NCBI RefSeq assembly: GCF_014851395.1
Contig: NW_024041150.1
Location: 24,479,225-24,543,224, forward strand
From: Micropterus salmoides
Lineage: Eukaryota; Chordata; Actinopteri; Centrarchiformes; Centrarchidae
DNA length: 64,000 nucleotides
Direction of reading: 5' to 3'
Position numbers and translations under genes: made by a program. This document shows, piece after piece, positions 1 to 10,118 of the stretch. Under the pieces are notes generated by a model. That model ran no database searches and was not told where the DNA came from. It was given only the letters and a program-made list of their open reading frames with translations. Numbering within the stretch: position 1 is the first letter of the stretch; the number at the start of each line of letters is the position of its first letter.

Positions 1-1485
1 ACTATGGAACCAGCAGATGGCAGTATTTGATTTGCCATCTGCTGAGACCCGATGACCAGGATTTCTGTTTTGTCTGAGTTTAGCTGGAGGAAATTACTTG
101 ACATCCATTTTTTAACTTCACAAAGGCAGTTGTTAAGTTAACTCAGCATTCCAGGGTCTGTGGATCTGACGGGCAAGTATATTTGTGTGTCATCAGCATA
201 AATATGAAAAAAAATGCCATGTTTATGGATAATATGTCCAAGGGGAAGCAGATACAAGGAAAACAAAATGGGTCCTAAGACCGACCCCTGAGGCACACCA
301 TATTTAACTGGACAGAACGAAGAGACATAGTTGTTTACAGACACGCAAAACTTCCTATTTGACAGGTAGGATGAAAACCATTCTAGGGCAGTACCAGAGC
401 CTCAGTCTGTCTAACATGATGTTGTGATCGATGGTGTCAAAAGCAGCGCTAAAGTCCCACAGTACTAGGACTGAGCACATGCCATCGTCAGTATACATTA
501 AAAGGTCATTGGTGACTTTAAGCAGGGCAGTCTCAGTGCTGTGGTACTTCCTAAAACCAGACTGAAACTTTTCAAATATTTTGTTATTTTCCAGCACAGT
601 GAGCAGCTGTTTGGACACAATTCTTTCTAGAATCTTTGCAATAAAAGGCAGTTTTGAAATTGGTCTAAAATTCTGTGGGAGGGAGGGATCTAAACCAGGT
701 TTCTTTAAAAGTGGGTTCACGCAAGCCATTTTAAAATAATCAGGGACACAACCAGTAGATAGGGAGCTGTTGAAAACAGAGATCAAATGGGGGCCAACAG
801 AATACATTACTTTCAGTAAAAATTTTGTAGGTATTACATCAAGTGGGCTGGAGGACACTCTCATTTGTGATACTGTTTTTAAAAGCTCTGACAAGTCGAT
901 TGGATAAAACTGGTTAAAACTCTCTTGTTGCTGGTGAGGAACCTCTGAGTAAGAGGCAGTGGGGGTAATAGAGGCTCTGATTGACACCACCTTATTGGTA
1001 AAATAAGATAAAAACAATTCACAGTCATGATTACGTCCAGCTGAGGCACAAGGAGGGGTTGGGTTTACCAGCTGATCCACAGTCTTAAACAGAAACCTGG
1101 GATTGTGTTTGTGTGTAGTAATGAGTTCAGAAAAATAGTGTGTTCTTGCATCCTTAACCAAGTTATTGTAGTTAATTAATAAATCCTTCAGACTGAGGTA
1201 ATGGACTTGGAGACTGGATTTTTTCCATCTGCGCTCTGCTTTCCTGCATTCCCTTTTTAGCCTGCGAATGCTGTCATTTACCCAGGGTTGCTTACTAGCT
1301 TTAGACGTAGGCCTAACCTTTAGAGGAGCAGTAATATTTAGTGACGACAAGCAGATATGATTGAAGTGATCGACCAGATTGTTGGTGTTGGAATCAGACA
1401 GGTGTTGGCTTTGGCTCTGAAAGAATGCGCAAAACTTTGAAACACTTTGTTCATTAAAGATGCGAGAACAATAATAATAATGCAT
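1..1485 (-). mobile_element. L2-type LINE reverse transcriptase fragment (truncated, frameshifted)
   Basis: Non-LTR retrotransposon remnant read on the minus strand. The 1485-355 part carries the linker before the reverse transcriptase and the first RT blocks (PWVNDSIRRLKRECRKAERR, then FRPISKLPFIAKILERIVSK, then a FDTIDH block). After a frame change, 344-138 carries GVPQGSVLGPILF and the catalytic YADD of YADDTQIYL. The endonuclease half is missing on the 5' side, and the 3' end runs off the window. The motif spacing and wording are those of fish L2/Maui-type LINEs, which is family knowledge; the assignment to L2 is inference. It lies immediately upstream of mucin gene 1 and is not present at the matching place upstream of gene 2. 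Confidence 0.85.
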
Positions 1486-1702
1486 TCAGCTTTTTAAATA
1501 AAATAAAAAAATAATAAAAATACTATACCATGTCCTCCAACAAATTCTCTGTGCAATTTAAATTGCAATTGGAAAAAAGTACACAGAACAAAGAAATTAA
1601 TTTTAATTGATTGAATCGAGTGGATGTTGTGCAAAAACATTCGACATGCTGCTTCTGTGAGTAATGTTCCGTATTGTTTAATTTTATAGATTCAAAGGAA
1701 GG

Positions 1703-3771
1703 ATGGGTGTCACATGGATAATATCAATTTTGCTGATTCTAACAGGTAAGCTGATGTTTAAAAGATTATAGACCAAAAATATTAGAAAAGGTATAGAGAA
1801 TGACACAAAGTTAAAGCTACATTTTCTCCTGTACCTCCACCAATATTCTTATGCAAAGAAAGATAAAAGTATAGTATAATCCTTAGATCATGATCATTTA
1901 TTAAAGACAAAAGGTAAGCATTTTTTGGTCATCATTTGAGTGAACTGCTAATGTAATATAAAGCAAAAGGTTTGTTGGTGGTAACCTACACTAATTGACC
2001 CTGTATACTAATGTAGCACAGCACCTTAAATATTTTGTACTTAAAGTTTAACATATATATTCTTGGTTAAAGAAAAAATATTCTTGGGTTACAAATTATT
2101 CTAACTTTTCCTGCTCCGCAACAACAGCGGCCACAACAACACCTGCTCAAACAACTACTACATTAACGACATCAGCAACAACACCTCCTCTGACAACATC
2201 ATCTGCAACAGCAACATCTTCTCCGACTACACCAACAGCAGAAACAACATCTGCAACATCACCTACTGTGACAACGACATCTGCAGTTACAACACCAACA
2301 ACAACGACAACGACAGCAACATCTGCAACAACACTTGCTCCGACAACATCATCTGCAACAACATCTGCTCCAACTACAACAACAGCAGTATCAACATCTG
2401 CAACAACATCTGCTCCAACTACAACAACAGCAGTATCAACATCTGCAACAACATCTGCTCCGACTACAACAGCAACAGCAGCCACATCTGAAACAACATC
2501 TGCTCCGACAACAACAGCAGCAGTAACCACATCTGAAACAGCATCTGCTCCGACAACAGCAGCAACAACATCTGCTCCGACAACAACAGCAGCAACCACA
2601 TCTGCTCCAACAACAGCAGCAGCAACATCTGAAACATCAGGTCCGACAGCAGCAGCAGCAACATCTGAAACATCTGCTCCGACAACAACAGCAGCAACAT
2701 CTGAAACATCTCCTCCGACAACAACAGCAGCAACCACATCTGCAACAACAACAACAGCAGCAACCACATCTGCAACAACAACAACAGCAGCAACCACATC
2801 TGCAACAACAACAACAGCAGCAACCACATCTGCAACAACAACAACAGCAGCAACCACATCTGCAACAACAACAACAGCAGCAACCACATCTGCAACAACA
2901 ACAACAGCAGCAACCACATCTGCTCCGACAACGACAGCAGCAACCACATCTGCTCCGACAACATCTGCTCCGACGACGACAGCAGCAGCCACATCTGCAA
3001 CAACAACATCTGCTCCGACGACGACAGCAGCAGCCACATCTGCAACAACAACATCTGCTCCGACGACGACAGCAGCAGCCACATCTGCAACAACTACTGC
3101 ATCAACATCTGCAACAACTACAACAACAGCAGGAACAACATCTGCAACAACATCTGCTCTGACAACAATGACAGTGACAACAACACCTGCTGCAACAACT
3201 ACTGCATCAACAACAGCATCTGCTCTTACAGCAGGAACAACAGCAGGAACATCTACAACAACAACATCTGCTCCGACAACGACAGTGGAGACATCGACAT
3301 CTGCTCTAACAACGCCATCTGCAACAACATCTGCAACAACTTCAACAACAGCAGGAACAACATCTGCAACAACATCTGCTCTGACAACAATGACAGTGAC
3401 AACAACACCTGCTGCAACAACTACTGCATCAACATCTGCAACAACTACAACAACAGCAGAAACATCTGCAACAACACTTGCTCCGACAACGTCATCTGCA
3501 ACAACATCTGCTCCAACTACAACAATAGCAGCAACAACAGCATCTGCTCTTACAGCAGGAACAACAGCAGGAACAACATCTACAACAACAACATCTGCTC
3601 CGACAACGACAGTGGAGACAACACCTGCTTCAACAACTACTGCATCAACATCAGCAACAACTACAACAACAGCAGCAACAACATTTGCTCCGACAACAGC
3701 AACAACACCAGCAACAACACCTGCAACAACAGCAGCAACAACAGCAGCAACAACAGCAGCAACAACAGCAG

Positions 3772-3805
<34 letters not shown>

Positions 3806-5031
3806 TGCAACAACAGCAGCAACAACAGCTGCAACAACAGCAGCAACAGCAGCAACAACAGCAGCAACAACAGCAGCAACAACAGCAGCAACAACAGCAG
3901 CAACAACAGCAGCAACAACAGCAGCAACAACAGCAGCAACAACACCAGCAACAACACCAGCAACAACACCAGCAACAACACCTGCAACAACAGCAGCAAC
4001 AACACCTGCAACAACACCTGTAACAACAGCAGCAACAACACCTGTAACAACAGCAGCAACAACAGCAGCAACAACACCAGCAACAACACCAGCAACAACA
4101 GCAGCAACAACAGCAGCAACAACAGCAGCAACAACACCTGCAACAACAGCAGCAACAACAGCTGCAACAACAGCAGCAACAACAGCAGCAACAACAGCTG
4201 CAACAACACCTGCAACAACACCTGCAACAACAGCAGCAACAACAGCAGCAACAACAGCAGCAACAACAGCAGCAACAACAGCAGCAACAACAGCAGCAAC
4301 AACACCTGCAACAACAGCAGCAACAACAGCAGCAACAACAGCAGCAACAACAGCAGCAACAACAGCAGCAACAACAGCTGCAACAACAGCTGCAACAACA
4401 GCAGCAACAACAGCAGCAACAACAGCAGCAACAACAGCAGCAACAACAGCTGCAACAACAGCAGCAACAACACCAGCAACAACAGCAGCAACAACACCAG
4501 CAACAACACCTGCAACAACAGCAGCAACAACAGCTGCAACAACAGCTGCAACAGCAGCAACAACACCTGCAACAACAACAGCAGCAACAACACCTGCAAC
4601 AACACCTGCAACAACAGCAGCAACAACACCTGCAACAACACCTGCAACAACAGCAGCAACAGCTGCAACAACACCTGCAACAACAGCAGCAACAGCTGCA
4701 ACAACAGCAGCAGCAACAACACCTGCAACAACAGCAGCAACAACACCTGCAACAACAGCAACAACAACAGCTGCAACAGCAGCTGCAACAACACCTGCAA
4801 CAACAGCAGCAACAACACCTGCAACAACAGCAGCAACAACAGCTGCAACAGCAGCAACAACAGCTGCAACAGCAGCAGCAACAGCAGCAGCAACAGCAGC
4901 AACAACAGCGGCAACAGCAGCTGCAACAACAGTGGCAACAACACCTGCAACAACAGCAGCGGCAACAGCAGCAGCAACAGCAGCAACAGCAGCTGCAACA
5001 GCAGCTGCAACAGCAGCTGCAACAACAGCAG

Positions 5032-5069
<38 letters not shown>

Positions 5070-5169
5070 ACAACAGCTGCAACAGCAGCAGCAACAGCAG
5101 CAGCAACAACAGCTGCAACAGCAGCAACAACACCTGCAACAACAGCAGCAACAGCAGCAACAACAGCAG

Positions 5170-5207
<38 letters not shown>

Positions 5208-8200
5208 ACAGCAGCAGCAACAGCAGCAGCAACAACACCTGCAACAGCAGCAACAACACCTGCAGCAACAGCAGCAACAACACCTGCAGCAACAGCAGCA
5301 ACAACACCTGCAGCAACAGCAGCAACAGCTGCTCCAACTGCAACAACGACAAAGCATCAACTACTGTGACAACATCAACAACAACATCTGCTCCTGCATC
5401 AACAACAGCAACAACAACACCTACTCCGACAACGACGACAGCAAGAACAACAACAACACCTGCTCCGACAACAACAACAGCAACAACAACAACAACACCT
5501 GCTCCAACAACGACTTTGGCCGCTCCACCTGTTTATAACATCTCAGCAGATTTGCAAGGAGAACCTTTTTCAGCTAACCTCACTAACCCCAACAGCAGTC
5601 AATATAAAGATCTTGAACAACGAGTTGTTATCACGGTAGGTCACTTTTCAAATTCAACACATTATTCAGTGGCTGTGTCATTGTTCTCAATGAACGATTA
5701 GATATAATCTTTTAGCTGAAGTTGCACATTTGTTAAGATGGAAATTATTTTCAGTTAAATGTTCATTTCTGTTCAGTTTAACTTTAACAAAATTGTGCTC
5801 GAAAATTACTCCAGGGTTTCAATGTTGGTTTCTTTTTGCAGTGCAATATTATATACAAAGCAAGATATCGTAATCTGTTTGACCGCTGCATTGTGACGGG
5901 CTTCAGGTAAAAACATTTTTCAGTGGTTCACTGACTTTGCTTTATATGCAGATTTATGGTTTTAAAGAACGTTTTTTCTAATGTTGACAGTGTCATGTTT
6001 AAATCACCCATAACACAGAACAACAGAATCATCTCATATCAGTATTTGACATTTACTTTTATGATACAGGATTGCCCAACCTCGAGCCGACGGAACTCAA
6101 GTGGAACTGCAAGTTGTGTTCAATTCAACAACTCCCATGGCAGACCTCCCACAGAACAGTGCCGTTGCTCAAACCTTAGTAGAAGCTGTGAATAATACCA
6201 ACAATAGCTTCAATGTGAGCATAAATCCCAACACAGTCCTCGCAGTAGGTAAGTAAACACAACACATTGTTTTGCTCTAATCAGTATGTTTACAAATACA
6301 AAATACCATGTGCTGCTCATGCTGTTTTTAAGTAAGTCATTAAAACATTATGCTGCTTAACAAGAAATGTAGGTATAGACGAGATTCATTAGCAATGAAT
6401 GAATGAAACAATGTTTAATGTTGTACTAATCAATCCATCCAATCAACTGTGTGGCAGAATGACCTTTTTTTAAGCCATGTATTCAGCCACAATGCTTGTT
6501 ATGCAAATAACTAATATTTTTGACATTAGCAACTTCAGAACTAGACAAGCTGCTAAAAAGTCTGTAGTTCCTACTTTTTCTGTGCCTTTTATGATAGTCC
6601 TTAGTGAAACTGGCACCAAAGTCAGTTTGATATCAAACAAAGATAAATGCATCATTTTGGTTTGAACATGAATACTTATTTACATACTCTATTTAAAATG
6701 TTTTACAGCGGGTCCAGTTCCGTCTACAACTACTGTGCCTACAGCTGCTGCACCTACAACTACTGCATCTACAACTGTAGCACTCATTACATCAAGGGTG
6801 ACTTTCAGATCTGTTCAAAGCACCTTTACAAGTGACTTGAACAATCCATCATCTGCAGCTTTTATAGTTCGAGCTTCTATGATAAAGACAAAGGTAAGTC
6901 TTCCTCAAAGAATAAAATCTTCTGGTACCACTACTGAACTATTTTATCAGAGACACTTTATAATACAGCCACTGTCTATTATTACGGCCCGAGCACCAAA
7001 CGTGCTTAAATAATTTTGCACACATCAAAAGTGGCAAAAATGTACAGTGTTTCCAGGAGGTCAGAGAATGTGTCATGGCTGTCAACAAATGTGACATGTG
7101 TAGAAGCTTATCAATCATTTATTTTCCTACATGTGATTGGCAGAGAGCTATGGGGTGCGGTTGTTGTTGTTCCTGCTGGCACAGGATCATGTGTTAGCCT
7201 TGGGACAGAGAGGGTGAAGAGGAGATGTAGCTGGCTGTTGAGCCAGGTTTGTTTCTTCAGTGTAGGCTGCGGCTCACAGTTGCCTGTTTTTTTGCAGCAT
7301 TAATTAGTACTGAGCAAAACCGTCTGTCGTCTCGTAGCCTTTCATTAGGGGACGCTACAATTTGGTACTGCAGTAAATGGAGGCAACGCTTCTCACATCA
7401 GTTTCGGAGCACCATTTGACACATTTAAGTGGCACCCAAATGAGGTTACAAAGATTGCGTTGTAATTCAGCCTGGTAGGTACCGGTCGTATAGGAACCAG
7501 TTCCATATTGGCACGGTGTTTCGATACCCAACCCTGCTCGTGAATAGGAGTATGGAAATGGCTCCATAGTGCCCCCTAAAATACTTCAAGTAGTAGTGTC
7601 CAAAAGCATGTAGAATTCGGTTTAGGTTTCACTTGCTAACATAGCAGCATAACACAGTGCAGCAACAGGGTCATGGTATGTCAAACCAATGCACTCAATT
7701 TTATTATTTATATAATCATGCATGTTCTGTGAGACTTCTTGTAGTTTCTACAATTTGTACAATTTCTTTCAGAAACGTTGCAATGATCAGAATACAAAAT
7801 CTTTCAAGAGTTTAAATTGTCTTGTGTGTTTTGTAATTTTGGTGGTTAAAGTGTATCAGAGCATGTTTATTGCCAGTAGGTTTAATAAAACGCCAATGAT
7901 GGTGTGATTTCATATCATTACATTTTCAAAGAGTGTCTTACCAGCCAGTCTCAGCCTTTGTTGTGTCAGTGAAACAGGTTTGTTCAGAAAGAGAGAACAG
8001 GGAGCAGCGCATTATTCCCTTTGGCAATGAGATTGTTATTTAAAGGATTAGGTATGGCTGTTGGAAACTGACAGACAGTATTAGAGATTTGTTGTTCTTA
8101 ATGACCTTAGATTCAGCACTGTAAATAAACTCTAAACTACCCTAAAATATTTCAACGAATGAGCCCCCACAATTTGTTTGACCTAGACGTACGAAATATT

Positions 8201-8854
8201 AGTGGCACATGTATCATCACAAGACACACATAAATGCCTTTTGGCTCCATACTCTAAACCCAAAAGGAAGTCGGCCATTTTAAATTTAAAGTGAAATTTT
8301 AGGCCATTTTTAGTGAGGCAAACATGAAAGTGAAAAGTGTTTAAGTACAATTTGTTTTCTGTTTCTGCAGCTTGAACCTGTGTTCCAAAGGGCTTTCCCT
8401 TCCTCCTTCAACTCCTTGGACGTGGTGTCATTCAGGTAATTTCTTAGGTGTTACAATTTAAGAGGAGTGGCCTAAGTCTGATATTTTTAAAAAATACTTT
8501 ACATTTCTTATTCTGCAGAAATGGCTCAATCATCAACGAAATGAATGTTCGCTTTGCAAGCACATTTGTTCCTAATAACACTCAGATTGCAAGTGTTTTG
8601 ATCAGTGCTGCTTCAACCGTCACCGGCTTTGACATTGAAGGCAGCTCAATCAACGTGAATGGCACACGTAAGCTATATTGTGTGCTTCTTCCAAATTTAA
8701 AAAAACTCTCAAATTTCAAAAACAGTTTATTAAACTAATGTGTTGTTTCATTTTCTCCTCATATACAGCATCAAGTGGAGTAAGCCACAAGATCAGTTTC
8801 ATTACCGCATCCTGCCTGGTACTGTTGTCATGGATTCTGTCAAGTCAGCGATAG
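1703..8854 (+). CDS. Mucin-like cell-surface glycoprotein with two SEA domains, gene 1
   Basis: Eight coding exons can be followed with GT-AG borders: 1703-1745, 2128-5635, 5842-5906, 6070-6248, 6709-6893, 8371-8435, 8519-8667 and 8769-8854 (TAG). Exon 1 gives a signal-peptide start (MGVTWIISILLILT). Exon 2 is a Thr/Ala/Ser/Pro tract suited to dense O-glycosylation. Exons 2-4 and 5-7 each encode one SEA domain, with the same phases in both sets. Exon 8 ends in a hydrophobic segment and SSQR. The ATG choice is supported by its match to gene 2; an acceptor-like TTTTATAG just before it suggests an upstream 5' UTR exon. The likely role is an epithelial surface or secreted mucin (inference from domains). 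One base appears lost near 5350, giving a TGA at 5367-5369 before the SEA domains. With one base restored the exons total 4,281 nt, 1,426 residues. I cannot name an ortholog. It could be a pseudogene. Confidence 0.72.
2128..5635 (+). repeat. Mucin repeat exon of gene 1 (Thr/Ala/Ser/Pro tandem repeats)
   Basis: A single 3.5-kb exon made almost only of ACA, GCA, TCT and CCT-type codons. From 2268 to about 3660 it holds irregular TTSAPTTTAATTS units, including six near-identical 57-bp steps ending in CAACAACAACAGCAGCAACC at 2730-2920. From about 3663 it becomes a pure Ala-Thr-Thr array. The last part (5380-5530) returns to Thr/Pro/Ala and then enters the SEA domain at VYNISADLQ. The same composition leaves several other frames open; those are shadows. 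Confidence 0.8.
3663..5335 (+). repeat. About 1.65 kb of nearly uninterrupted CAA/CAG-type triplets
   Basis: The tract is built from CAACAACAG and CAGCAG steps with occasional CACCTG, CAGCTG or CACCAG. It is read in the ACA/GCA/CCT frame as Ala-Thr-Thr and Pro-Ala-Thr-Thr repeats. The +1 frame would be polyGln, and antisense frames would be polyLeu or polyCys. Gene 2 has only short stretches of this type, so the array expanded in gene 1 or was lost from gene 2. Confidence 0.85.
5531..6248 (+). other. SEA domain 1 of gene 1 (three exons)
   Basis: Starts at VYNISADLQGEPFSANLTN in the end of exon 2, continues in 5842-5906 (CNIIYKARYRNLFDRC, then VTGF and the first two bases of Arg) and ends in 6070-6248 (VELQVVFNSTT, AQTLVEAVNNTNNSFNVSIN). 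Order and hydrophobic spacing fit the SEA fold of membrane mucins. The usual G-S self-cleavage pair after the FR motif is absent: the sequence there is FRIAQPRADGTQVEL. Several N-glycosylation sequons (NLT, NSS, NST, NNT, NVS) are visible. Confidence 0.75.
6777..8667 (+). other. SEA domain 2 of gene 1 (three exons, with cleavage-type GS motif)
   Basis: Exon 5 (6709-6893) carries a short Thr/Pro/Ala linker and then VTFRSVQSTFTSDLNNPSS. Exon 6 (8371-8435) encodes LEPVFQRAFPSSFNSLDVVS. Exon 7 (8519-8667) starts at the site where the first SEA domain is also split and reads FRNGSIINEMNVRF. The G-S-I-I element sits where mucin SEA domains cut themselves between Gly and Ser (family knowledge). The matching intron positions and phases show that the two SEA domains arose by duplication of a three-exon cassette. 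Confidence 0.75.
7595..8138 (+). repeat. Intron-5 block, copy A of a block present twice per unit
   Basis: About 540 bp, from around TAGAATTCGGTTTAGG to GTAAATAAACTC, recurs almost word for word at 9271-9818 downstream of the gene, and in unit 2 at 57419-57840 and 58878-60629 (the last one split by an insert). It has no coding potential that I recognise. Just before it (7330-7590) and after it (8160-8330) are remnants of common fish interspersed repeats; 8160-8330 and 6984-7030 resemble the GGGCCCGAGCA element at 20645-21914. Confidence 0.7.
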
Positions 8855-9270
8855 CATCAGTATTAATTTCTATTTGAATTGCCATCAGAACATGACTGCC
8901 ATTACTGGTATGAAAAAGGACTTTGTCGACAGTAAAAATCCAACGTTTATGATTGTCTTCGGTCTTGTAGATCATTAGAGTATAAGCTAAACAAAACTTT
9001 CTTTCTCTAAATCACTGCAATGTCACTAAATAATGTCACTATTTTACTATTTCTGTAAATTGTAATGTCAGTTTGTCTTGCTTTTCTGAGCACTGTGTTA
9101 TTAACTTTGTGTCAGCTACTAAAAGAGGGACTTTGTTGCTTGTAAAAGTCTAAGAACATGCAAATTGAGAAATCTGAATGTTAGATTTCAAACTGGACTG
9201 TTTATCAAGGTTTTAAATTTTATAAGCAAACATTATTAAAAATTTTGTTTTACTTTAATGTAAAATGTCT

Positions 9271-9818
9271 GTAGTTTCCAATAGCATGTATAATTCAGTT
9301 TAGGTTTCACTTGCTAACATAGCAGCATAACACAGTGCAGCAACAGGGTCATGGTATGTCAAACCAATGCACTCAATTTTATTATTTATATAATCATGCA
9401 TGTTCTGTGAGACTTCTTGTAGTTTCTACAATTTGTAAAATTTCTTTCAGAAACGTTGCAATGATCAGAATACAAAATCTTTCAAGAGTTTAAATTGTCT
9501 TGTGTGTTTTGTAATTTTGGTGGTTAAAGTGTATCAGGGCATGTTTATTGCCAGTAGGTTTAATAAAACGCCAATGATGGTGTGATTTCATATCTTTAAA
9601 TTTTCGAAGAGTGTCTTACCAGCCAGTCTCAGCCTTTGTTGTGTCAGTGAAACAGGTTTGTTCAGAAAGAGAGAACAGGGAGCAGCGCATTATTCCCCTT
9701 TGGCAATGAGATTGTTATTTAAAGGATTAGGTATGGCTGTTGAATACTGCCAGAGAAGTATTAGATATGTGTTGTTCTTAATGACCTTAGATTCAGCACT
9801 GTAAATAAACTCCAAACA
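9271..9818 (+). repeat. Downstream copy B of the intron-5 block
   Basis: Matches 7595-8138 over its whole length with scattered substitutions and a few single-base indels, in the same orientation. It starts about 420 bp after the gene 1 stop codon, so the gene's last three exons are flanked by direct copies of this block. Confidence 0.7.
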
Positions 9819-9952
9819 GCAAATCACAGGGCAAAAAGGCAGTCGAGGTACAAACAAAAATTATCACTAGGAAATACAAAGAACAGAATGCTGGAACGCT
9901 TACAGTCAAAACTAACTAGGACAGACAAAAGGGAACTAGTGAGGAAGGGATA

Positions 9953-10113
9953 ACCTAGGCTGCATGTCTTTGGACAGTGGGAGCAAACCAAAGCACCTGA
10001 AGAGAACCCACACAGACATGGGAAGAACATGCTAACTCCACACAGAATGGACGGGGTAACCAGGATTTGAACCCGTGACCTTCTTGCTGTGAGGCAACAG
10101 CACTATCCACCTG
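9953..10113 (-). mobile_element. tRNA-derived SINE, 5' part, reverse orientation
   Basis: Reverse complement of the first part of the element at 12233-12572, including the tRNA-like head (GGGTTCAAATCC-type B box around 10060-10080) and the GGAGTTAGCATGTTCTTCCC stretch. The matching place in unit 2 (about 60740) lacks it, so it inserted after the duplication or was lost there. Confidence 0.75.
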
Positions 10114-10118
10114 ACCCC

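Noticed and set aside
3651..5360. polyCys, polyLeu and polyGln frames across the CAA/CAG tract
   Set aside because: They are shadows of the same triplet array. The Ala-Thr-Thr frame connects in phase to the signal-peptide exon and, apart from one base, to the SEA domain.
5956..6195. 79-residue frame running through intron 3 and exon 4 of gene 1 (and 55707-55946 in gene 2)
   Set aside because: It is in a different frame from the SEA coding of exon 4 and starts within the intron.
6470..6665. Overlapping sense and antisense frames in intron 4, kept in both genes
   Set aside because: They are conserved only because the whole intron was duplicated; there is no coding signature.
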